A stretch of 64,000 nucleotides of DNA from Levilactobacillus huananensis (GCF_003946145.1 NZ_RHOC01000002.1:62001-126000); one strand, 5' to 3'. Counted from the first letter of the stretch, positions 14,486 to 23,522 are shown. Program-made: numbers and translations. The notes: generated by a model not told the origin, from the letters alone.

Positions 14486-16510
14486 ATGACAAACGCAGGC
14501 GTAAGCGAAGTTCAAGCGAACTTCACAGAGAAAGACGAATTAGCTGTTAATACTTTAAGAATGTTAAGTGTGGATATGATTGAAAAGGCTAAGTCGGGAC
14601 ACCCAGGCTTGTGCTTGGATGCCGCTCCTATGGCTTATGTTTTATGGAACTACCACATGACGACTGATCCAAAGCGTCCTAACTGGATCAACCGTGACCG
14701 GTTTGTACTTTCAGCAGGTCATGGCTCAGCCTTACTTTACAGCTTACTTCACATGAGTGGGTACGCAGTTAAGATGGATGACTTAAAGCAATTTCGGCAG
14801 ATGGGGTCATTAACGCCAGGACATCCTGAGTATGGTCATACCCCAGGGGTTGATGCAACCACTGGACCGCTGGGCCAAGGGATCGGTATGGCTGTCGGTA
14901 TGGCCTTAGCTGAAAAGCATTTAGCAGCTAAGTACAACACGGCAGATTACGATTTAATCGACCACTGGACTTATTCAATCGTTGGTGATGGGGACCTGAT
15001 GGAAGGGATCAGTCAAGAAGCCATCAACATCGCTGGTAAAGAAAAGTTGAACAAGTTAATCGTGCTCTATGATTCAAACGACATTACGTTGGATGGCCCG
15101 TTGGCCAATGGTTCTGTAGAAACGCAAAGTTATCGTTTCAAGGGTGCTGGCTGGAACTATCTCTTCGTCGAAGACGGGGAAGACTTAGCCGCCATCAACA
15201 ATGCTATCAACGAAGCTAAGCGTTCAGCACAACCAACGATCATTGAAGTTAAGACCGAAATTGGTCATGGATCACCAGAAGCTGGGACGAACAAGGTTCA
15301 TGGTTCCGCTTTAGGTGCCGAAAACGTCAAGAAGACTAAGGAATTCTATCACTGGAGTCAGACCCCATTCTCCGTTTCTGAAGACGCCTACGCGCAATTC
15401 AAGCAAGGTATTGAAGAACGTGGGACCTCTGCTCACCATGATTGGACGGAACTCTACACGAATTACCAACGTAACGAACCTAAGTTGGCTGCTGACTTTA
15501 CACCTGAAGTTGGGCCTAAGTTGGATATGAGCCAAGTTAAGTTGAGTGATGAAACGATTGGCAAGGAAGTTGCCACCCGTGTCAGCAATTCAGAATTGAT
15601 GCAACAAATCTCCAAGTACAACCCGAACTTCTGGGGTGGGGCTGCGGATTTGTTCTCAAGTAACAAGACGCAATTGAAGAATGAAGGTCGCTTTAACCCT
15701 GACGAGCCTGCTAACGACAACGTTTGGTTTGGTGTTCGTGAATTCGGTGAAGCCACTGCCCTGAACGGGATGACGTTACATGGTGGTTCCCGAGTATACG
15801 GGTCAACCTTCTTCACCTTCTCCGATTACATGAAGGCCGCTATTCGTTTAGCTGCCTTACAAGGACTTCCCGTTACCTTCATCTTCACGCATGATACGAT
15901 TGCCGTCGGTGAAGATGGCCCAACCCATGAACCAATTGAACAATTGGCTGGTTTACGGGCTATTCCAAATGTGAACGTGATTCGTCCAGCCGATGCTCAT
16001 GAAATGTTAGGGGCATGGCAAACGATCGCTAACACCACTGACAAGCCAACGGTTCTGGTTCTTTCTCGTCAAGGGTTACCTCTGCTGGAACAAACACATC
16101 CAGAAGATGTTGCTCGTGGGGGCTATGTGGTCTCACCTGCTAAGAATGAAGATTCAGATGGTATCCTAATTGCCACTGGTTCCGAAGTTCAATTAGCTCT
16201 GAAGGCCCAAGTCGCATTACGAGAGAAGCAATACGATGTCTCTGTGGTTTCTATGCCAAGTGTCGATCTCTTCGACCAACAGAGTGAAGACTACAAGAAT
16301 TCCGTCTTGTCACCTAAGGTTGACAAGCGGATCTCGATCGAAATGGACAGTACGTTTGGCTGGGGCAAGTACACCGGCTTAAAGGGTGCCAACATTGGAA
16401 TCGATACCTTCGGGTTGAGTGGTAAGGGTTCAGACATTATTGAACACTTTGGCTTTAACACTGAGACTATCGTTAAAAAGTACGAAGAATTGTGGAAGAA
16501 GTCGGAATAA
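14486..16510 (+). CDS. tkt: Transketolase (second copy, cassette B)
   Basis: This 674-residue protein is a full-length transketolase with SGHPG, GDGDLMEG plus the Asn of YDSNDITLDG, GVREFGEATALNGMTLHGG and THDTIAVGEDGPTHEP. It is closely similar to the first copy along its whole length, so the two are paralogues. The GVREFG segment has Glu-Ala-Thr where the first copy has Met-Ala-Ala, a difference near the active-site Glu region that may affect activity. It stands between the Ula-type EIIC (53 bp) and the Enzyme I gene. A transketolase placed with a Ula-type PTS suggests a ketose-phosphate intermediate, as in the known apulose-4-phosphate pathway, but this is analogy only. Confidence 0.95.
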   Translation: MTNAGVSEVQANFTEKDELAVNTLRMLSVDMIEKAKSGHPGLCLDAAPMAYVLWNYHMTTDPKRPNWINRDRFVLSAGHGSALLYSLLHMSGYAVKMDDLKQFRQMGSLTPGHPEYGHTPGVDATTGPLGQGIGMAVGMALAEKHLAAKYNTADYDLIDHWTYSIVGDGDLMEGISQEAINIAGKEKLNKLIVLYDSNDITLDGPLANGSVETQSYRFKGAGWNYLFVEDGEDLAAINNAINEAKRSAQPTIIEVKTEIGHGSPEAGTNKVHGSALGAENVKKTKEFYHWSQTPFSVSEDAYAQFKQGIEERGTSAHHDWTELYTNYQRNEPKLAADFTPEVGPKLDMSQVKLSDETIGKEVATRVSNSELMQQISKYNPNFWGGAADLFSSNKTQLKNEGRFNPDEPANDNVWFGVREFGEATALNGMTLHGGSRVYGSTFFTFSDYMKAAIRLAALQGLPVTFIFTHDTIAVGEDGPTHEPIEQLAGLRAIPNVNVIRPADAHEMLGAWQTIANTTDKPTVLVLSRQGLPLLEQTHPEDVARGGYVVSPAKNEDSDGILIATGSEVQLALKAQVALREKQYDVSVVSMPSVDLFDQQSEDYKNSVLSPKVDKRISIEMDSTFGWGKYTGLKGANIGIDTFGLSGKGSDIIEHFGFNTETIVKKYEELWKKSE

Positions 16511-16531
16511 GCATTTGAGGTGAAGGCAGAC

Positions 16532-18256
16532 ATGTCAAAGAGAATTACAGGTATTGCAGCAAGTGATGGGATTGGGATCGCCAAGGCTTATCGCCTAGTC
16601 GACCCAGACCTAAGCTTCAAGAAAAAGTCAGTGACGGATGTGGACGCCGAAATCAAGCGTCTCACCCAAGCCATGAGTGACTCAACAGATGACTTAAAGG
16701 TCATTCGCGACAAGGCAGCGCAGAACCTTGGCGAGAGTGAAGCCGAAGTCTTCGATGCACATATGACGATTCTGGCCGATCCTGAAATGACTGGTCAAAT
16801 CGAACAGCTCATTAAGGATCAGAAGATTAATGCTGAAGAGGCTTTGAAAGAGGTCACTGACCAGTTCATTGCCATCTTCGAGGGAATGACGGACAACAAG
16901 TACATGCAAGAACGGGCAGCCGATGTTAAGGATGTGACGAAGCGTGTCTTGAGCCATTTACTTGGGAAGGCCCTGCCTAACCCAGCATTAATTAACGAAC
17001 CCGTCATCGTGATTGCTCATGATTTGACCCCTTCTGATACTGCCCAGATGGATACCCAGTTTGTTAAAGGGTTCCTGACGGATCTCGGTGGTCGGACCAG
17101 TCATTCAGCTATCATGTCACGGACCTTGGAAGTGCCAGCAGTTGTTGGGACTGAAGAGGCCACCAAAGAAGTTCAAGATGGGGATCTCCTCGTCTTGGAT
17201 GGGTTGGATGGCTTCGCGTTGGTTGCGCCCGACAAGGATGAAGTTCATCACTATCAGGAACAGGCTAAGCAATATGCTCAGGAACGTGCCGAATGGCGGA
17301 AATTGAAGGATGCGGCGTCCGTCTCTAAAGATGGTAAGCATTTCGAAGTTGCTGCTAATATTGGGACACCGGATGATGTTGCAGCTGTTGTCGATGCCGG
17401 GGCCGAAGCCGTTGGCTTGTTCCGGACCGAATTTCTTTACATGAACAGTGATAAGTTGCCATCCGAAGAGGACCAGTTCGAGGCCTACAAGTCTGTGGCT
17501 GAGGCCATGAAGGGTAAGCCCGTGGTTATTCGGACGATGGATATTGGTGGGGATAAGCATCTTCCATACTTACCACTTCCTGAAGAAATGAATCCATTCC
17601 TGGGTTACCGGGCAATTCGGATTTCATTGGACCGACAAGAAATTTTCAGAACTCAGTTACGGGCACTGATCCGGGCTTCCCACTACGGTGAGATTCGGAT
17701 TATGTTCCCAATGATTGCCACGCTGGATGAATTCCGTGCAGCCAAGAAGGTCTTTACAGAAGAAAAGGCCAAGTTGGTTGCCGCTGGCGTTCCCGTAGCG
17801 GACGATATTAAGCTGGGGATGATGGTTGAAATTCCAGCCTCTGCGGTCTTTGCAGACCAATTTGCTAAGGAAGTTGACTTCTTTAGCATTGGCACCAATG
17901 ACTTAATTCAATACACTTTCGCTGCTGACCGTGGGAACGAACACGTTTCCTACCTCTACCAGCCTTACAATCCTGCGTTACTGCGACTGATCAAGAAGGT
18001 TATTGAGGCCGCTCACAAAGAAGGTAAGATTGCGGCGATGTGTGGCGAAATGGCCGGTGACAAGATTGCCGTCCCATTGTTGATGGGGATGGGCCTCGAC
18101 GAATATTCGATGAGTGCCACCTCTGTTCTACGGGTTCGGAGTGAAATGAAGAACATTGACACCACTGATTGGGCTAAGGTTGTTGACGAAGCAGTCACCA
18201 CCTGCCAGACCAATGAAGAGGTCAAGGCTCTCGTGGAAAAGCACCTTCAGGCTTAA
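16532..18256 (+). CDS. ptsI: PTS Enzyme I (phosphoenolpyruvate-protein phosphotransferase)
   Basis: This 574-residue protein is full-length Enzyme I, which takes phosphate from PEP and gives it to HPr. The phospho-His is H191 in [12 protein letters not shown], the PEP-binding part has [19 protein letters not shown] and [15 protein letters not shown], and the catalytic Cys lies in [13 protein letters not shown] 16532 is chosen over GTG 16520 since GAGGTGAAGG precedes it. No HPr gene (ptsH) is next to it or anywhere in the window, although general ptsI genes of lactobacilli normally follow ptsH. It is 21 bp after the transketolase and so is co-expressed with cassette B. It is either a relocated main Enzyme I or a dedicated paralogue. 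Confidence 0.94.
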   Translation: MSKRITGIAASDGIGIAKAYRLVDPDLSFKKKSVTDVDAEIKRLTQAMSDSTDDLKVIRDKAAQNLGESEAEVFDAHMTILADPEMTGQIEQLIKDQKINAEEALKEVTDQFIAIFEGMTDNKYMQERAADVKDVTKRVLSHLLGKALPNPALINEPVIVIAHDLTPSDTAQMDTQFVKGFLTDLGGRTSHSAIMSRTLEVPAVVGTEEATKEVQDGDLLVLDGLDGFALVAPDKDEVHHYQEQAKQYAQERAEWRKLKDAASVSKDGKHFEVAANIGTPDDVAAVVDAGAEAVGLFRTEFLYMNSDKLPSEEDQFEAYKSVAEAMKGKPVVIRTMDIGGDKHLPYLPLPEEMNPFLGYRAIRISLDRQEIFRTQLRALIRASHYGEIRIMFPMIATLDEFRAAKKVFTEEKAKLVAAGVPVADDIKLGMMVEIPASAVFADQFAKEVDFFSIGTNDLIQYTFAADRGNEHVSYLYQPYNPALLRLIKKVIEAAHKEGKIAAMCGEMAGDKIAVPLLMGMGLDEYSMSATSVLRVRSEMKNIDTTDWAKVVDEAVTTCQTNEEVKALVEKHLQA

Positions 18257-18292
18257 TCACGAGTCGTTCATCTTAAAAGAATAATCTTTGCA

Positions 18293-18340
18293 AAACGTAT
18301 GGCTGCCAAGTGTCTTTGGCGTCATACGTTTCGTGTTTTA
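18293..18340 (+). terminator. Terminator after cassette B operon
   Basis: AAACGTATG...GCCAA pairs with TTGGC...CATACGTTT in a long stem (arms 18293-18309 and 18315-18331), followed by TCGTGTTTT. The T-run is weak but the stem is strong. Confidence 0.75.
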
Positions 18341-18384
18341 TGCTGTGGTGCGAAACCGTTGGGTCTGCTGAACGGGATTCAGCG

Positions 18385-18393
18385 TGGTACAAT
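18385..18393 (+). promoter_or_regulatory. Extended -10 promoter of the second PRD regulator
   Basis: TGG-TACAAT is an extended -10 box 140 bp before the ATG. It would give a leader of about 130 nt containing the 18420-18450 hairpin. Confidence 0.5.
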
Positions 18394-18419
18394 CAATACC
18401 AATTAGGTTTCTAGATCAA

Positions 18420-18450
18420 TCGGTTGTAGGGTTCGACTCCCTGCAACTGA
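18420..18450 (+). other. tRNA-minihelix-like hairpin in a regulator leader
   Basis: TCGGTTGTAGGG (18420-18431) pairs with CCCTGCAACTGA (18439-18450) in 12 unbroken pairs (two G-U) around the 7-nt loop TTCGACT. Twelve pairs capped by TTCRANY is exactly the acceptor-plus-T-arm geometry of a tRNA (7 + 5 pairs). No D arm, anticodon arm or CCA end is present, so it is not a tRNA gene. It lies in the leader of the PRD regulator. Confidence 0.7.
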
Positions 18451-18532
18451 CTTAAAAGGGTGATGGCTCGGTTTCAGGGGAAATATGGGACCGGTCACAG
18501 GGATTGTTATTTTGGAGAATTGATGAGGTAAG

Positions 18533-20593
18533 ATGATGCTAAATATTAGTGAAAAGGGTCAGATAAACCTATTGGTTTCCATTTTGGCCGAGGGCAAAAA
18601 GTATAAAACAGTTGCTGATCTCGAAGACAAGATGAGCCTCTCTCGGCGCAGTGTATTCTACTGGTTGAAGCAAACCAATGGTGCGTTGAAGACGCTGGGA
18701 CTGGATGATATTCAACGCCTGTCTCAAGGGGGGTACTTCCTGACGCAATCGACACTAGACGATCTACAGGAACACAACCAGGCCAACGCACGGCCCGTCT
18801 TAAATGCCGACGAGCGGCGTCAAATGATTATCTGGGCACTCATTCAGCATAACCCACACCTCTCCTTGGTAAACCTGTCAGAGCGCTTAGAAGTCTCCAA
18901 GAATACCATCATTAAGGATTTTCGTGAGTTGACGTCCAATCTACCAGCCGACACGGAGGTTATTAATACCAGTCATGGTAAGGCTTTGGTAGGAAGTGAG
19001 GTTTCACAACGACAGTGGGTCTATCAACAATTGGCCCAGCAGAACCCACTGATTATTCAGCAGATACAAAAGTTGCCGCGCCTGCAGACCGTTACGGAGC
19101 GGTTAACACAATTGCAAGTTGATACGGGAAACTCGTATAGCGGGGATGCCACTCAGCTCTTAATCTGGTATATCGCTTGGTTACTGGACCGAATTCAAGA
19201 CCGTGAGCGTGAGTTGACGGGTGTTAGTAACTATCCGTTGGATCAATATAGCCAGTGGTGTGAGGCGCTCTTGGCCAAGTACGGACGTATCACCCCAGCT
19301 GAGATTGGTAATCTGAGAAAGCTTCTGTTAGCGGGTCAGTTACAACAGGTTAATGAGGACGGTCGATTCAGCAAGCAACTCCTGACGACCACCAAGGAAG
19401 TCGCCCAACGCTTCAGTTCTGTTTCTGGAATTGATTTAGTGACGGACGCCTTTCTTGGGGCGCTAGCGACCCACCTGTACTCCACGTATTTTCGGATTAA
19501 ATATAATGTCCAGTATCATAATGCCAATCTGACAGATGTGAAGTTGGAATATAGTTATCTGATGAGCCTAACGAAGTATGCGCTGAAACCATTTGAAGAT
19601 TTTTTGCGATCGCCAGTATCTAGCGATGAACTGGCTTTGATTGCCGTGTACTTTGGGGGTGAGGTGAAACGGCTTTCGCCAGATTGGCTCGATGCTGAAC
19701 AACAACCCGATGTCATTCTGGTCTGCACTAGTGGGATCGGAACGAGTTTGATCCTGTATCAACAACTCTCAGCGCGGTATCCCGGCATTAGTTTTTCACA
19801 ACCGTTTAGTTTGGAAGAATTTCAGAAGATGGATCTGACGCATGGTGCCCCCAAGCTGGTGCTGACCACGGCCAAGATGGAAGCGACGGGGGATGTGCCG
19901 ATCTTGTGGGTCCAAGCTATTCCGACTTCCAGCGATTTCCAACGACTCAGTCAGGAGTTCCGCCAGTTGGGACTACTGGATAATACGCGCGAGACCAAGT
20001 TAGTTCATGCAGTTCTAGATATCATTACGGATTACGCGCGGGTCGATGACTTCGAAGGACTCACGGCGAGCCTGCGAGATTACTTCCAACAGGTCCCACC
20101 AGAGACGAAGGTAACCCCTAGTGATCGGCCATCATTGGCAGACCTCCTAACGACGTCCCATATTCAACTCATCGACACGGCAGAAAACTGGCAGACTGCG
20201 GTACACGCGGCGATGGCCCCACTGGAGAGCGATAGCTCGGTAGAGGCCAGATATGCGGACCAGATCATCGATATTACCTTGAAGAATGGGCCCTACATGA
20301 TGATTAAGGAGGGGGTTATGCTTGCGCACGCGAAACCAGAAGATGGTGTCAATCAATTGGGCATGTCCTTATTGATCTTGAAGAAGCCGACTACTATGAC
20401 GGTAAATGGACAATCTAAACGGCTTCAGGTTATATTTGGACTGGCTTCAGTGGACAGAGATGCGCATGTTCATGCCTTGAGCCAACTGTTGGCGTTACTT
20501 CAAGACGAGGGGCTCTCTCAGAAGTTGATCACGGCCCGTCACTTATCAGATGTACAAGCGGTCATTGGGAAATCCACTAGGCAACAGGTTTAG
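18533..20593 (+). CDS. MtlR/BglG-type PRD transcriptional regulator (cassette B)
   Basis: This 686-residue protein is a paralogue of the cassette A regulator with the same layout: two N-terminal HTH domains (LSRRSVFYWL near 32, VSKNTIIKDF near 120), two PRDs (about 180-395), an EIIB-like domain with C398 in CTSGIGTS, and a C-terminal EIIA-like domain with H599 in MLAHAKPEDGVNQLGMS. The EIIA part resembles the free EIIA of cassette B (LAHARPENGVNEMSM), which supports pairing with that cassette. It has its own promoter and leader after the Enzyme I terminator. GAGG at 18524-18527 precedes ATG 18533; ATG 18536 is an equal alternative. It probably activates the 12.2-kb promoter (inference). Confidence 0.9.
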   Translation: MMLNISEKGQINLLVSILAEGKKYKTVADLEDKMSLSRRSVFYWLKQTNGALKTLGLDDIQRLSQGGYFLTQSTLDDLQEHNQANARPVLNADERRQMIIWALIQHNPHLSLVNLSERLEVSKNTIIKDFRELTSNLPADTEVINTSHGKALVGSEVSQRQWVYQQLAQQNPLIIQQIQKLPRLQTVTERLTQLQVDTGNSYSGDATQLLIWYIAWLLDRIQDRERELTGVSNYPLDQYSQWCEALLAKYGRITPAEIGNLRKLLLAGQLQQVNEDGRFSKQLLTTTKEVAQRFSSVSGIDLVTDAFLGALATHLYSTYFRIKYNVQYHNANLTDVKLEYSYLMSLTKYALKPFEDFLRSPVSSDELALIAVYFGGEVKRLSPDWLDAEQQPDVILVCTSGIGTSLILYQQLSARYPGISFSQPFSLEEFQKMDLTHGAPKLVLTTAKMEATGDVPILWVQAIPTSSDFQRLSQEFRQLGLLDNTRETKLVHAVLDIITDYARVDDFEGLTASLRDYFQQVPPETKVTPSDRPSLADLLTTSHIQLIDTAENWQTAVHAAMAPLESDSSVEARYADQIIDITLKNGPYMMIKEGVMLAHAKPEDGVNQLGMSLLILKKPTTMTVNGQSKRLQVIFGLASVDRDAHVHALSQLLALLQDEGLSQKLITARHLSDVQAVIGKSTRQQV

Positions 20594-20621
20594 CGATTGA
20601 TAGCAATGAAGACGTATGGGG

Positions 20622-20651
20622 GGAACAGCCATTCCGAGGCTGTTCCTTTTT
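20622..20651 (+). terminator. Intrinsic terminator after cassette B regulator
   Basis: GGAACAGCC (20622-20630) and GGCTGTTCC (20638-20646) form a perfect 9-bp stem followed by TTTTT. Confidence 0.95.
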
Positions 20652-20692
20652 GTATATCATGCCGGGTCAATGGTCAGATCGCTTCGGTCAAA

Positions 20693-20710
20693 TGTCCAGT
20701 GCACTGGACA
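20693..20710. promoter_or_regulatory. 18-bp perfect palindrome, candidate operator of cassette C
   Basis: TGTCCAGTGCACTGGACA is a perfect palindrome with the same AGTGCA/TGCACT core as the inverted repeat of cassette B. It lies 65 bp before the regulator start. Confidence 0.6.
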
Positions 20711-20717
20711 GTAGTCA

Positions 20718-20731
20718 AGAAAGCGCTTACC
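20718..20731 (+). promoter_or_regulatory. cre-like site of cassette C
   Basis: AGAAAGCGCTTACC matches 12 of 14 cre consensus positions, failing only at the two ends. It is 7 bp from the palindrome. A -10 box TATGAT (20743-20748) follows without a good -35, as expected for an activator-dependent promoter. Confidence 0.55.
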
Positions 20732-20774
20732 TGGTCTGATGATATGATTATTTATGTAGAAAGGAGCATGTCAA

Positions 20775-22271
20775 ATGGTTAAAACCGACATTAATCGTGA
20801 GTTAATGAATCTGCTCTACCAGCAAGATTCTTATGTTACGGCAAAGAAACTCTCTGAAGAATTGGAAGTTTCTCCCAAGACCGTCTACCGTGCCATCACC
20901 CATATTAATGAGAAAGTCGGTGCCCCCCAGCTGATTACCACGGCAAAGGGGAAGGGCGTTGAAATTAACCGGTCACGTTCATTGAATGAAAGTGGTCAGT
21001 TCGTCCAACATGATCTCGCAAAGCTATCTGAGGATACGTTGTCACCCAGCAAGCGGCGAAAGCAGGTCATGATTCGCTTACTTTATGTGTCACCAAGATC
21101 CATTGATGTTCAGTACTTATACGAACACTTTTATGTAAGCGATTCAGTGATTAGTAATGACGAAAAAATTATTAATCAGTGGCTTGATCGCTACGGACTT
21201 CGGCTACAACGAACCAATCGGAAAGCTTCGATTCAAGGCGATGAATTGGCAGTTCGGCAAGCTATTTCTGTGTTGACCGATCTGACCGGAATCATCGACT
21301 TCGATAATATCTTTAGTCGCTCGGAGGTTGCTTTGAATCAGGTTGACGTAAACTTCGTCATTGACCTGATTCGGGATGCTGAAAAGGACTTAGAAATCGA
21401 GATTCCTTATCCATATGATGTGAACCTCTTCTCACATATCTACATTCTAATCAACCGGTATCGGAATGTTGGCCAGAAAGGGTCCCTGCCCGCTAACCAA
21501 GTTCCCGGTACCATTACTCAGAATAAAGAATTGTTACACTGTGCGGAGGTGTTGAGCCATAGAATTGAACAATATGCGCACGTCAACTTACCCCAAGCGG
21601 AAATCTCGTTTATTTACGAGTATCTGGAGTCGTCACGGATTACAAATCTCAGTGATCGTACAGAGGTTGTCCCCCAACGGGCCATCCTCATTGCGGATGA
21701 TTATGTCCGCCAGGTAAGTCGACTACTGCAAATTGATATCGATGGGAAAACAATTTTACCCGATTTGATTAATCACGTTCGACCGATGCTGAATCGGCTC
21801 GAGAATGGCATCCATGCCACAAACGAGTTGCTCGAACAGATTAAACAGGAATATCCAGCAATCTTTAATGCCGTTTGCACAGTATCTCAGAAGATCGCGT
21901 TGGATTACGACCTCCCGAAAATTCCTGTTGATGAAAGTGCCTTTATTAGCATTTACTTTGCGCGGGCCGTTGAACAGTCTACCCGACCGCTGCACATCTT
22001 GATTGCCTGTACAACCGGGGTTGGAACGGCGGAATTACTCCGTGTCAAAGTTAGCAAAAACTTACCGGAATTGGTGATTGATGATGTGGTGTCGATGCGG
22101 CAATATCAAGTCAATCGCCAACAGTATTCGGGGGTTGATTTCATCATCTCGACCGTTCCCATTCGGGATGAACAGGTGATTCCAGTCATTGTGGTCAGTG
22201 CGTTATTTAGTGCCAGAGACCAAGCCGCCATTAGAAAAGTTGTCACTAAACTTTCTGGGGCGACCAAATGA
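20775..22271 (+). CDS. PRD-containing transcriptional regulator (cassette C), lacks EIIA domain
   Basis: This 498-residue protein has an N-terminal HTH_11-like domain (about 12-60, VSPKTVYRAI), a second HTH (about 85-160), two PRDs (about 190-400) and an EIIB-like domain with C412 in CTTGVGTAELL. It stops after that domain, about 140-190 residues shorter than the other two regulators, because the EIIA domain is missing. The next gene encodes an EIIA-like protein and overlaps by 4 bases (ATGA), as if the usual regulator were split in two. It is the first gene of cassette C, and AAAGGAG precedes its ATG. It likely controls its own operon through the 20.69-kb palindrome (inference). Confidence 0.88.
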   Translation: MVKTDINRELMNLLYQQDSYVTAKKLSEELEVSPKTVYRAITHINEKVGAPQLITTAKGKGVEINRSRSLNESGQFVQHDLAKLSEDTLSPSKRRKQVMIRLLYVSPRSIDVQYLYEHFYVSDSVISNDEKIINQWLDRYGLRLQRTNRKASIQGDELAVRQAISVLTDLTGIIDFDNIFSRSEVALNQVDVNFVIDLIRDAEKDLEIEIPYPYDVNLFSHIYILINRYRNVGQKGSLPANQVPGTITQNKELLHCAEVLSHRIEQYAHVNLPQAEISFIYEYLESSRITNLSDRTEVVPQRAILIADDYVRQVSRLLQIDIDGKTILPDLINHVRPMLNRLENGIHATNELLEQIKQEYPAIFNAVCTVSQKIALDYDLPKIPVDESAFISIYFARAVEQSTRPLHILIACTTGVGTAELLRVKVSKNLPELVIDDVVSMRQYQVNRQQYSGVDFIISTVPIRDEQVIPVIVVSALFSARDQAAIRKVVTKLSGATK

Positions 22272-22699
22272 AAGCTAGTCGAGAAACCCAAGCTGTCTTA
22301 GTTGAGCGTCACTTAACCAAAACACAGTTATTCGATCGCGTTTGCCGGATACTTGGTGATCAAGCTGTGATTACGGAACCCGAAGTTGCTGTGGCGGCAT
22401 TAGAAGAGAGAGAACGATTAGCGGAAACGTTAATTACCAAGAGAGTAGCCATGCCACATTGCCAAAGCGAGGTCATTAAGCAATCTAAGATCTTGTTAGT
22501 TAATTGTAAGCGTTTTCCGATTGTTTGGGATGACGCTGGCCATCAGGTTGTGGGACTTGTGATGTTGTTACTGGCAAAGGATGCGCGACAGGATCAATTA
22601 CTAAGAATTACTGATTTTGTTCGCCAGTTGGCGGACAGTGACGTTGCAGATTCCCTGTTTGAAGGGGAACCAACGGCGGCAAATACCATAGAGATTTGA
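22268..22699 (+). CDS. Divergent EIIA-like protein, split partner of the PRD regulator
   Basis: This 143-residue protein has a recognisable EIIA-Fru core, with H64 in AMPHCQS, but the rest is diverged: the loop before His reads AETLITKRVAMPH, without the usual GIG, and the second active-site His region (DARQDQLLRITDF) lacks an obvious His. It overlaps the regulator gene by 4 bases, so the two are made together, and precedes a canonical EIIA. I infer that it replaces the C-terminal EIIA domain of MtlR-type regulators as a separate chain. It could instead be a degenerate transport EIIA. Confidence 0.8.
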   Translation: MKASRETQAVLVERHLTKTQLFDRVCRILGDQAVITEPEVAVAALEERERLAETLITKRVAMPHCQSEVIKQSKILLVNCKRFPIVWDDAGHQVVGLVMLLLAKDARQDQLLRITDFVRQLADSDVADSLFEGEPTAANTIEI

Positions 22700-22713
22700 G
22701 AGGGAGAGAAACT

Positions 22714-23166
22714 ATGACCGTAGTAGAGGAAGCGTTAGATCCTAATGCAATTGTCGTTAACAGTTCGGCAAAAAGTAAAGATGAAGTTTTAAAGGAATTG
22801 ATTCACCAACTGGCCTTAGCGGGCAAGGTGAGTGACGAAGCCGGGTTCTTGAAGGACGTTTACGTCCGCGAATCCGAAGGCGTGACCGGTATTGGGAATG
22901 GCGTTTCCATCCCTCATGGTCGTAGCGTGAGTGTTTCGGAACCCGCCGTCGCCATCGCCACTCTGACGACGCCCGTTGAATGGGAAAGCTTGGATGACGA
23001 AAAGATTTCTATCGTTATCTTATTCGCTGTCACGGATTCAACGGAAGGCGCGCAAGATCATCTCAAGATGTTGTCTGAGTTTGCTAAGAAACTCGGGGAC
23101 GATGACGTTCTTGAGAGCTTGAAGGCTGCTCAGAGTGTTGACGAAGTCATTGTTGCATTTGAATAA
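22714..23166 (+). CDS. PTS EIIA, fructose family (cassette C)
   Basis: This 150-residue protein is a canonical EIIA-Fru, with the loop VTGIGNGVSIPHGRS holding active H68 and a later GAQDHLKMLSEFAKKL segment with the second His. ATG 22714 is preferred over TTG 22696 because AGGGAG (22701-22706) is 7 bp upstream. It should phosphorylate the EIIB encoded 16 bp downstream. Confidence 0.93.
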   Translation: MTVVEEALDPNAIVVNSSAKSKDEVLKELIHQLALAGKVSDEAGFLKDVYVRESEGVTGIGNGVSIPHGRSVSVSEPAVAIATLTTPVEWESLDDEKISIVILFAVTDSTEGAQDHLKMLSEFAKKLGDDDVLESLKAAQSVDEVIVAFE

Positions 23167-23182
23167 ATAGGAGGATTTAATC

Positions 23183-23506
23183 ATGAAAATTGTTGGTGTT
23201 TGTGCTTGTACTGTTGGTATCGCGCACACTTATATTGCGCAAGAAAAACTCGAAAAGGCCGCTGAGAAGGCGGGCTACGACATTCACTTGGAAACCCAAG
23301 GCACTATCGGGACACAAAATGAATTAACGCCAGAAGACATTGCCGATGCTGACATTGCTATCTTGGCTATCGATGTCAAGATCAAGGGAATGGAACGATT
23401 CGACAAGATTACGAAGATGACGGTTCCTACCGATATTGCCATTAAGTCACCTAATAAATTGATGGAAAAGGCTGCCCAAGTTATTAAGCAACGTCAAAAC
23501 GCTTAA
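23183..23506 (+). CDS. PTS EIIB, fructose family (cassette C)
   Basis: This 107-residue protein has the EIIB-Fru motif CACTVGIAHTYIAQEKL with active C9, and HLETQGTIGTQNELT further on. The usual Pro after the Cys is Thr here, a small deviation. AGGAGG precedes the ATG. It lies between EIIA and EIIC of cassette C, an order different from cassette A. Confidence 0.93.
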   Translation: MKIVGVCACTVGIAHTYIAQEKLEKAAEKAGYDIHLETQGTIGTQNELTPEDIADADIAILAIDVKIKGMERFDKITKMTVPTDIAIKSPNKLMEKAAQVIKQRQNA

Positions 23507-23522
23507 AAAGAAGAAGGTATAG

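Noticed and set aside
17117-17560. 147-codon minus-strand frame inside ptsI
   Set aside because: Lies wholly within the conserved Enzyme I coding sequence; shadow frame.
18379-18451. Complete tRNA gene around the TTCGACT loop
   Set aside because: Upstream sequence gives no acceptor 5' strand, D arm or anticodon arm at the right spacing, and no CCA follows; only the minihelix part is real.
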